Shown here piece after piece: positions 59,001 through 64,000 of a stretch of DNA of 64,000 nt (positions are counted from its first letter, which is position 1; each line of letters begins with the position of its first letter). Location of the stretch: the NCBI GenBank assembly GCA_020634035.1, contig JACKCM010000004.1, positions 310,001-374,000 on the forward strand, written 5' to 3'. This DNA is from Candidatus Obscuribacterales bacterium. Lineage in GTDB: Bacteria > Cyanobacteriota > Vampirovibrionia > Obscuribacterales > Obscuribacteraceae. The position numbers and the translations under genes are program-made. The notes under the pieces are model-generated. The model made no database searches. It was not told the DNA's origin and saw only the letters and a list, made by a program, of their open reading frames with translations.

Positions 59001-61291
59001 GAGAGGGGGAGATTGCATGCCATGCCCACTATGGCCACCGGCTCTTTTAGGGTATCGTTCGATCTGTCTGCTTCTATTAGTGGGTTACTTTGCACCCGGT
59101 CTGCCAGCACCAGGCGAGCACCTTCTTCAGAGATGTTCTGGTGGAGTTCATACATGGTGGTGATATGTTTTCTCATGGATGAGAGCTGGCCAATCATGTA
59201 CATGCCCAGCGACCACTGTTCCTTCTCTTCTACCGGTCGCAGTTTGCCACCATCTCTCAGCAGTCCCTTGCTGGCGATTCTAAGCCTGCCGAGGTGAAGA
59301 AGCTCCAGCTCTTCTTTGACAAGACCTTTGTTTTTGCTTTTATCCAGTAATTCTTCTTTTCGCTTCTCGAATTCGGTTTGATAAGGCGATTTGATGCAGC
59401 GAATCGCATGGCCCGGTCCTGTCTCCAGGAGGACAGTCTGATCACAATCCAGGGCTTTTTTCTGGAATTGTTCGACTATCGCCCCTGTTGCCACCGCTTC
59501 TTTGGTATACAGGTAAGCGGTACCAACCAGAACGCCGACCTTCATTCCCTTTTTAGACAGTGGTGCAGCCATTGTGGCGACCATCTTGGCCGAGAGTGCA
59601 TCATGGATGCCGCCGGCGAAAAGTATATGAAAGTCCGAGCTCTCTTCTTTTGGTGGAGCGAACTCGAGCAGCACGTCTATCATTTGCTCCCAGAGCAAAA
59701 AGCTGGTTCGCGGTCCCACATGACCACCACATTCGTTACCTTCGAAAACGAAGCGTCGGCAGCCGCTTTCTAGATAGGAGCGTAGTATCAAAGGAGAAGG
59801 TGCATGAAGATAGGTCTTGATACCCAGAGTCTCAAGAGACCTGGCCTGGTCAGGGCGCCCTCCGGCAATCAATGCATATGGCGGTTTGAATCGGCTCAAG
59901 ACGCGCATCTGCTCTTGATGGAGCTGGGAAGGTAGAAATCCTAAAAGCCCGACACCCCAGGGAAATTTTTTGTCGGTCAAGTTGACTTTTTCACTTATGG
60001 ATGTGAGAAGAGCGCTTGCTTCACGCTCGCGCATCAGAGAAAGTGCCAGAAATGGCAGAGCACCATTTTCTGCCACCGCTAAGGCGAATTCGGCATTGTC
60101 CGACACCCTGGTCAGGGCTCCCTGAACTACAGGGAATTTTGTTCCATGGGATAGTGCCAGGGGAGAGTCAGGAGAGAGAGCATCAGAGATGGCAGCAATC
60201 TCCGGATAACTCTCTATCGAGTTTTGCAAAATTTCGATGATACCAGCTATGGTGTTGCCGTCTCTTGCCAGACCGGCTGCCAGGGCTGCGTCTTGCCCCA
60301 GCGGCAAGAGGTCGTATTCTCCGGTCGAATGAACCAGGAGCTCTTGCAACGCATCGAAGTCCACCTCTTTTCCCAGGTCATTCAGCTTTTGCTCAGCGGC
60401 TCCGCGTGAGGCCAGGCAGCGGAAGCTTCGTCCGTTTTTCAACCAGATCTTCCTGGTCTCGGAGCCATCCATGCTGCCGATCAGCTCTTTCAAGTTCTGA
60501 GCTACCTGAGAATCGGAGGCAAGGTAGAGCTGACTGTCGAGAATTACTCCGGCGGCTCCACCGGCTTTGATGGCCGCCACGCTATGTCTTCCGACTCCGC
60601 CTTGAACCAGTACGGGTACAAGACCAGGGCCATTATGAGGATTAGCTAGTTCATTCACCAGTTCTTGAAGAAAGATGAAAGAGCTGGTCTCGCCGGTGAG
60701 ACCGGCGCTCTCCGTGCCCCTGGCGATGATATAGTCGATATAGTCTCCATCGTCGGCATTTTGCAGGGTTTTCACTTCTTCCAACGAAAAGACTTCTGCG
60801 GCTATAAGCACTCCTCTGGCGCGCAGGCTCTGGAGCTTGCTAGAGCAGAGAAAGCCCAGATCCGGTTTTTCTTCTGTTCCTGCGACAATCAGAAGGTCGG
60901 CGACAGATGCTAGCTCTGTTTCATAGCGCTCGTTTTCGAGCAACAATTTTAAGGCGCATAAATTGAGCCTGAGCCCCGTTTTACCATCCGGAGCGGCCGT
61001 TTTGACCAGATTCAAGCTTGTGAAAATCCTGGCGAAATCCGCTCTTTCAGGGGTGTCGAAGAGCGGACCCGGGTCGATGACACCGACATGACCTGCCCGG
61101 GAGGCTGCGATGGCAATGGCTGGCCTCTCGAGCGATCCGAAGGGAGTTGTGGGTGCTAGTGCGATGAACTGGAAAATCGACATTTGGGTGTTAACAGTAG
61201 GATTGAGACCGATTGCCATGTCAAGCGGCTGTGGGATCTGACATTTATACGAGCAGAAATGTAGTCTATGGTTTTTGTATGGTTCTGCCAT
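53000..61291 (-). CDS. Multidomain PUFA/heterocyst-glycolipid-type synthase: NPD-NPD-KS-AT-ACP-KR-DH
   Basis: The 2763-residue protein carries two nitronate monooxygenase-like (PfaD-like) barrels at about 39-300 and 385-690, a KS at 751-1196 (C942 in DAACASS, H1077, H1117), an AT at 1335-1640 (S1436 in GHSYGE, H1538 in QAFH, a malonyl-type motif), a linker helix, one ACP (S1860 in LGIDSIKR), a KR at 2170-2395 (S2354, Y2367, N2371) and a PS-DH at 2476-2760 (H2492, D2672). Barrel 2 keeps the EGNECGGHVG flavin site, while barrel 1 has Leu at that His. The barrels are the only candidate enoyl reductase. The start could be a later Met (25 or 37), since the first residues look unrelated and no ribosome binding site is seen. 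Confidence 0.93.
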   Translation of the reverse strand: MAEPYKNHRLHFCSYKCQIPQPLDMAIGLNPTVNTQMSIFQFIALAPTTPFGSLERPAIAIAASRAGHVGVIDPGPLFDTPERADFARIFTSLNLVKTAAPDGKTGLRLNLCALKLLLENERYETELASVADLLIVAGTEEKPDLGFLCSSKLQSLRARGVLIAAEVFSLEEVKTLQNADDGDYIDYIIARGTESAGLTGETSSFIFLQELVNELANPHNGPGLVPVLVQGGVGRHSVAAIKAGGAAGVILDSQLYLASDSQVAQNLKELIGSMDGSETRKIWLKNGRSFRCLASRGAAEQKLNDLGKEVDFDALQELLVHSTGEYDLLPLGQDAALAAGLARDGNTIAGIIEILQNSIESYPEIAAISDALSPDSPLALSHGTKFPVVQGALTRVSDNAEFALAVAENGALPFLALSLMREREASALLTSISEKVNLTDKKFPWGVGLLGFLPSQLHQEQMRVLSRFKPPYALIAGGRPDQARSLETLGIKTYLHAPSPLILRSYLESGCRRFVFEGNECGGHVGPRTSFLLWEQMIDVLLEFAPPKEESSDFHILFAGGIHDALSAKMVATMAAPLSKKGMKVGVLVGTAYLYTKEAVATGAIVEQFQKKALDCDQTVLLETGPGHAIRCIKSPYQTEFEKRKEELLDKSKNKGLVKEELELLHLGRLRIASKGLLRDGGKLRPVEEKEQWSLGMYMIGQLSSMRKHITTMYELHQNISEEGARLVLADRVQSNPLIEADRSNDTLKEPVAIVGMACNLPLSNDVEQFWRNILDRVNAIEEVPASHWSWEKFYDPDRFATDKAISKWGGFIKDIVFNPTVYGIPPSSLASIDPIQLLMLEVVRQAMEDAGYSHRHFPRKKSSMVLANAGHGPVAARYALRCMLDNELDGFLDEKTKEAIRLAMPDWTEDSLPGNLSNVTAGRVANRFDLGGINFCVDAACASSLAALYVAVNDLRSGISDMVILGSADTHNNPIDFLNFSKTHALSESGRCKTFDASADGIVLGEGIAALVLKRLSDAERDGNKIYALVKGVGGSSDGRALSLTAPRPEGQMSALERAYEDAGVSPASVSLVEAHGTGTVAGDRAEVEALGRIFTAAGAAKNSCAIGSVKTNIGHTKCTAGLASTIKVAKSLFHKVLPPTIGVVEPNQACNFDKNPFYINTHSRPWINKDPLNPRRAAVSAFGFGGTNFHAVLEEYRPVMPPVNEFASALFPAELFVYRARTLEELNTAVRKTQKDLEQILAVKELGLESKAVSLDKRRLQEVSRRAYNRARIYGQTDSVDGKIYSCALVANSLDDLRTKLNEFLNRQQSAKSLKDPRGIYFSNTAWVADNKIGFLFPGQGSQRPDMLLDLSLHFPEIRQELEEADKALANCLEKPLSTFVYPPPTFDQKSLAHRKHELDDTRVSQPALGTLDMASMKILDSFGIKPDMVAGHSYGEYVALWAAGVLNKDALTEISAERGQILSAPHEPGSMLAVFSSGGIVESLVDDHDGVTIANHNSPLQTVVAGSSTSIESFSAKAQDLGLVVKSVAVSQAFHSPLMESASQELADKLRKLEFSKPKLAIFSNTTGEAYSKDPEQIRETLIEHTTAAVKFSHQLKNMQAAGAKVIIECGPGAILTALVESNFPDREVVALSLEKPGKDGFIQLLTVLAQLWSLGYPLDLNRLFEDRWGHSDYASIEAQIESRKSSKLNYRVNSNHLIDLNSGKAIGRTKKRTTGTLSEKRQTVPKVMPSSFSDNSVEQVMLAYQKNLLDATNNFIDAQKEVMLAYLKEARSSDSPKAAKVDPSTWLTSSRDFQQELVEQQLPVTESPTPEPTTGQTLEIEKLIERLYDIVSERTGYPIEMLDPTLDLEADLGIDSIKRIEIFNSFRKLLPSDFKFELESAIEELAELKTLDAISNWIRNLEIDQIADLAISSSSRSKEVRNALQKLTSIEVDPKQEKASGNSSLRRERVILAESTRLLDKENDGSGSMPESVLYIFDDNTALADGFIDEFETVLKTRGVRFDKLHTKQVSLVFDFIERTRPSWILFAGAENNSPHMLLQLTKELKALHLKEPNYHPTLIVGTALGGDLLYKKSAYERPTLRSIANQSALIGMVNTIALELDFIRSFSIDTGPLSSGSCLFDLGLAGVSKGEYVLDGERVLSPLTVPHVDESDRPKEVEPLLNESSLVLVTGGARGITAESTIALAREYRCNFLILGQSELPGPEPALTRGLTDAKEIKALLLEAESEALNQGTRKSAIREVESAYKRLLKDREIRDNLARIKKYAASVRYHAVDVRNEKELSSCIESIYEVYGSIDGVIHGAGIIEDALISDKSVESFERVFDTKVKAAITLADKLRLDSLKFLCFFSSVVGRTGNPGQIDYVAANQALNKIALHMSASTETRVKSIMWGPWKGGMAPPELERVFESFGWGMIAPEAGSKAFLNELKDDLSEVILVGDPASDKTSAVTVLTSQFTGPVIQPATILTRTPMVLKVPVHITNHVYLEDHKLDSVPVLPMSVALEMILEAATLAFGGRRVMALSDFDIPAGVIFDSDQKNFEVTIEPLDLDSAMAKVESVGSRGSRKLHHKTRVEFKYFHDRTKGATTLLGSRVPFLLKEDKLPDFESDLLRVDNIYTNWLFHGPRFQGIQQIEKLAPQGIRGTVKGQAPADCLAISGGAQWILDPTLFDSAMQLGAVWARFYSDITCLPTGFNKLHLFETPDRNGATVRVYTVDKTFDGEVICDLAIYNADGKLALLVESLAGIGSKSFNRFAGSAAILK

Positions 61292-61445
61292 TGAAGAGTT
61301 CTAATTGTCAAATACTCAAAAATGATTAAGGGGTAGGTTTGTGGACAAAAGTCAAGTGCCTTCGGGTTTCATCCGGTAAGCTATAGTTAATCTGTTTTAT
61401 CTCCTCAGGATCTAGCCTTGCTCTTGTGGTTTCTGTTGTGCAGTT

Positions 61446-63125
61446 ATGAATCGGCAGCATATGCTTTTAAGCCTTCTCTATCAGTCTTACGTCTTTGCCT
61501 TCAGACCTTATGTCAATCGTTTTGAGGAGATGACTAAAAATCCTCGAGAAGTACAGTTGGCAAACCTATCAAAGATCCTTCACGCCAATCGCGCCAGTCG
61601 ATTTGGCCGTGAGCACGGCTTTGCCGCCATGCAAAAATGGAGCGATTTCTCCCGGTCTGTTCCGGTTCGAAATTACGAAGATTTTAGTGAATATATTGAA
61701 GCTTCTGTAAACGGTGAGCAATCAGTGCTCACCAGAGATAACCCGGTTATGTTCGCGACCACCAGTGGCACTAGCGGGAAACCCAAGCTCATCCCGGTCA
61801 CGGCAAAGTATTTGAAGGAATATCGTCGCGCTTCTATTGTCTCTTGTTACAACCTCTACAGGCAATATCCCGGTATCGCGCGAGGTTGCGCCCTGGGTAT
61901 CATCTCTTCGGCCGAGGAAGGACGCACTCCGGGTGGTGTTCCTTATGGTGCCATCTCGGGGGCAATTCACCAGAACGAGCCTGCAATCGTCAAGAATCTA
62001 ATAGCGCCGATGCCTTATGACGTCCTCACCCTGCCCGACTATGAAACCAGGTACTATGCCATTTTGAGGGCAGCGTTGACCATGCCCCTGGCAATGATCT
62101 TGACTCCCAATCCAAGCACTATCGATCTGCTCTGTCGCAAGCTAGAGGTCTTCGGGGAAGCCCTGGTAAGAGATCTCTATGACGGAACTTTCAAACCGCC
62201 TTCGGGTTCGCTTCTCTCTCAGTTTGGCGATCATCAAGAATTGACCGTTAAGGACACCAGGCGAGCTGCCGACCTAGGAAAACTGCTTGAACAGGGGCTG
62301 TTCAAGCCGCGCCATATCTGGCCCGAATTGAGTCTGCTCACTTGCTGGACCCGGTCCTCTGCCGCTTTTTATCTATCGCGCTTCCCTGATTACTTCGATG
62401 ATATTCCTGTAGCCGACATGACCTATTGTGCCAGTGAGGGGCGGGGGTCGGTCTATCTGCCATCTGGGAAACAGGTTCTTGCAATCGATTCGCACTATTA
62501 TGAATTTATCGCCGAAGAGGAAATCGACGATGCCAACCCGGAGATAAAGCTTGCCGACCAGCTGGAGGAAGGAAGAAACTACTATATTCTCTTCACCACG
62601 TCTGCCGGTCTTTATCGATATAATCTGCAAGATGTGGTGCGGGTAACGGGTTTCCACAACCGGACTCCGGTAATCGAATTTCAATATCGAGGCGGTAATG
62701 TTTCTTCTTTCACCGGTGAAAAGGTCACGGAGCTTCAGGTAGTCGAATCAATCAACAGCCTGGGCTCAGAGGCGCCTGGCAGTAGTTGCTTTAGATATTT
62801 TTCTCTCGTCCCTCGTTTTGCCGACCCTCCTTTCTATGAGCTTTTCGTAGAGGTAGAAAAAGACCCTCTTAATGGAGGCGAGGCCCTGGCGGAACGTTTT
62901 GATCAGTCGCTCATGGAACGCAATATAGAGTATCGAAGCAAGCGTGAATCCGGCCGCCTTGGCGAAGTCAGAGTCAGAGAACTTGCTCCTGGCGCATACG
63001 AGAGAATCCGTCGACAGGTCAGCGATGCCGGCAGTGCCGACGCTCAAATCAAGCTCAGCCATCTCAATCCCCGGTCTGCAGTCCTCGAACAGCTCGAAAT
63101 ACTCGGAAGCGTAAAACAAATTTAG
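61446..63125 (+). CDS. GH3-family acyl-adenylating enzyme
   Basis: The 559-residue protein shows the GH3 (acyl-acid amido synthetase) layout, a branch of the ANL adenylating superfamily. The ATP-binding loop reads TTSGTSGKPKLIPVT, then YCASEGRGSV, then the GLYRYNLQDVVRVTGF hinge. In plants these enzymes adenylate acids such as jasmonate or auxin and join them to amino acids; bacterial members are poorly known. It diverges from the synthase across about 155 bases, so it may activate a starter acid or release and conjugate the product. The length is normal and motifs are intact. Amide formation here is inference. Confidence 0.93.
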   Translation: MNRQHMLLSLLYQSYVFAFRPYVNRFEEMTKNPREVQLANLSKILHANRASRFGREHGFAAMQKWSDFSRSVPVRNYEDFSEYIEASVNGEQSVLTRDNPVMFATTSGTSGKPKLIPVTAKYLKEYRRASIVSCYNLYRQYPGIARGCALGIISSAEEGRTPGGVPYGAISGAIHQNEPAIVKNLIAPMPYDVLTLPDYETRYYAILRAALTMPLAMILTPNPSTIDLLCRKLEVFGEALVRDLYDGTFKPPSGSLLSQFGDHQELTVKDTRRAADLGKLLEQGLFKPRHIWPELSLLTCWTRSSAAFYLSRFPDYFDDIPVADMTYCASEGRGSVYLPSGKQVLAIDSHYYEFIAEEEIDDANPEIKLADQLEEGRNYYILFTTSAGLYRYNLQDVVRVTGFHNRTPVIEFQYRGGNVSSFTGEKVTELQVVESINSLGSEAPGSSCFRYFSLVPRFADPPFYELFVEVEKDPLNGGEALAERFDQSLMERNIEYRSKRESGRLGEVRVRELAPGAYERIRRQVSDAGSADAQIKLSHLNPRSAVLEQLEILGSVKQI

Positions 63126-63193
63126 CGCGCTCTAACCAGGATGGCAAGAGGTCGATGTTAGTTTAGGGTCAACAGGGGATTTCACTTGTAAAA

Positions 63194-63520
63194 ATGGCTG
63201 AAAGTAACATCAAGATCCTGGATACATATTTCCTGCCGAAGCGCATCTCTTTCGGCCTACTGGTCAGCCCATGCTTTTTTGAGGGACGTTACCTCAACCC
63301 GCTTACCATTTCATTGCACATTTGCAATTATATTTACTGGGCTTCGACCATATTCTATTTTTTAGGCAGTCTTGCTGCACTGGCCAGTGTTTTGTGTTTT
63401 CCCGACAATTTGGACAAGCTACCGTCGGTGGTGCCGTTCTTTGCTTTTCTCGTCCTGTATTCAATCACCTGGTTGCTCACATTACGGATTAATAAGCTGT
63501 CCAGCGAAGTGCATATATAG
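63194..63520 (+). CDS. Small two-TM membrane protein
   Basis: I do not recognise this 108-residue protein. It has two membrane helices, at about residues 46-70 and 80-98, preceded by an amphipathic stretch with FLPKRISFGLLVSPCFFEGRYL. It lies 68 bases after the GH3 gene in the same direction and just before the bestrophin gene. An AGGGGA about 14 bases before the ATG is rather far. Possible accessory protein of either neighbour; no evidence decides. Confidence 0.55.
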   Translation: MAESNIKILDTYFLPKRISFGLLVSPCFFEGRYLNPLTISLHICNYIYWASTIFYFLGSLAALASVLCFPDNLDKLPSVVPFFAFLVLYSITWLLTLRINKLSSEVHI

Positions 63521-63573
63521 TATATTGTCCCCCGTCTCCCGCGATTATCGTGACCACAGCCGGATAACAGAAT

Positions 63574-64000
63574 ATGAACGAACAGTCTGAAGGTAGAGGG
63601 CATACTGTCTATAACAGTCAGCCTGCGAATAATAACAACAACGATTGGGCTGGCTTCAGTTCCACCACCATCCCGCGGGTCGAGAGCCCGCAAGAGGTGG
63701 GTAAACTTTTTGGTATCTGGATCCATCCTTTCACCAGGCTGCATAAGATTCCGGTTTTCCGAAAAGTCTGGCTTTATCTGGTGGTCATGGGAGCTTATGC
63801 CTTTGCCGTCACCTGGGTCGTAGATCAGGAATCTACTGCCTTTGCAATCATGAAAGATGTAGGTAACGCCGCTTTCTTAGGCGCGGTTTTTGGTCTGCTT
63901 CTGGTTTTTCGGACAAATTCCGCCTATGAACGCTGGTGGGAAGGTCGAAGACAATGGGGTCATCTCGTCAATGAGACCCGCAATCTCGCCCTTAAGGTCA
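63574..64000 (+). CDS. Bestrophin-like anion channel, C-terminus cut by window edge
   Basis: The first 142 residues are present. An Asn-rich N-terminus leads to an IPVFRKVWLYLVVMGAYAF helix. The family hallmark FRTNSAYERWWEGRRQWG then follows, with the start of the helix VNETRNLALKV. Bestrophin (formerly UPF0187) proteins form pentameric chloride or cation channels in the inner membrane. The gene continues past 64000. Confidence 0.88.
   Translation, partial: MNEQSEGRGHTVYNSQPANNNNNDWAGFSSTTIPRVESPQEVGKLFGIWIHPFTRLHKIPVFRKVWLYLVVMGAYAFAVTWVVDQESTAFAIMKDVGNAAFLGAVFGLLLVFRTNSAYERWWEGRRQWGHLVNETRNLALKV

Overview
The window is chromosomal DNA of moderate GC content, packed with protein genes on both strands. 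No tRNA, rRNA, insertion sequence, prophage or CRISPR array was seen, and no gene-free stretch exceeds 300 bases; the longest is about 244 bases, at 24897-25140. I infer a non-photosynthetic relative of the Cyanobacteria (Melainabacteria/Obscuribacterales type). The grounds are the density of TPR, Sel1 and ankyrin proteins, eukaryotic-like Ser/Thr kinases, Tad-type pilin proteins, a group 2 sigma-70 factor, a short LERVEKTLFG-type domain I associate with that lineage, and a secondary-lipid polyketide synthase. This placement was not tested by any search.

Layout. 1-9437: a truncated CrtI-type desaturase diverging from a DUF2141 secreted protein, a CorA-like transporter, a Sel1-repeat protein, TPR proteins, an FMN reductase, and a coupled pair of secreted TPR proteins, one with an HELGH metallopeptidase domain. 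9449-14232: ethanolamine ammonia-lyase (EutB) diverging from EutC-EutA, followed by a Nudix hydrolase and a methyltransferase; no microcompartment genes are present. 14236-20092: a signalling island (receiver-kinase, PAS hybrid kinase with HPt, NarL-type regulator), then an Flp-type pilin with a Ser/Gly/Asn-rich tail. 20154-25881: paralogous TPR lipoproteins, a DUF2071 protein, a group 2 sigma factor, a LuxR-type regulator with a degenerate receiver, and a TadE-like protein downstream of a kinase. 25912-37253: two membrane-anchored Ser/Thr kinases (one TPR, one with Cys pairs and LRRs), a HIT protein, an IsdG-like monooxygenase, a VIT-domain membrane protein, and a pseudo-protease/PATAN/DUF4384 protein. 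37371-49700: a pilin-like lipoprotein, a large YD-like repeat protein, a DHH phosphoesterase, an OmpR-type regulator with its kinase, an ankyrin protein, and a cluster of small secreted proteins around a MarR regulator, including a Spy/CpxP-like protein with a His-rich tail.

49872-63125 is the most notable region. A 2763-residue synthase with the order NPD-NPD-KS-AT-ACP-KR-DH overlaps by four bases a 1043-residue protein carrying an acyltransferase and a C-terminal Sfp-type phosphopantetheinyl transferase. A GH3-family acyl-adenylating enzyme diverges from them. Together they hold nearly every activity needed to build, reduce and then activate or conjugate a long acyl chain. This makes a compact relative of the PUFA synthase and heterocyst-glycolipid synthase families. 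The window ends in a two-TM small protein and a truncated bestrophin-type channel.

Functional links. The sensory genes (two hybrid or receiver kinases, one classical pair, two NarL/LuxR regulators, two Ser/Thr kinases) and the surface proteins (pilins, TPR and lipoproteins, low-complexity secreted proteins) suggest a cell that invests heavily in envelope sensing and surface structures. Functions given are from reading translated motifs only; no database search was possible.
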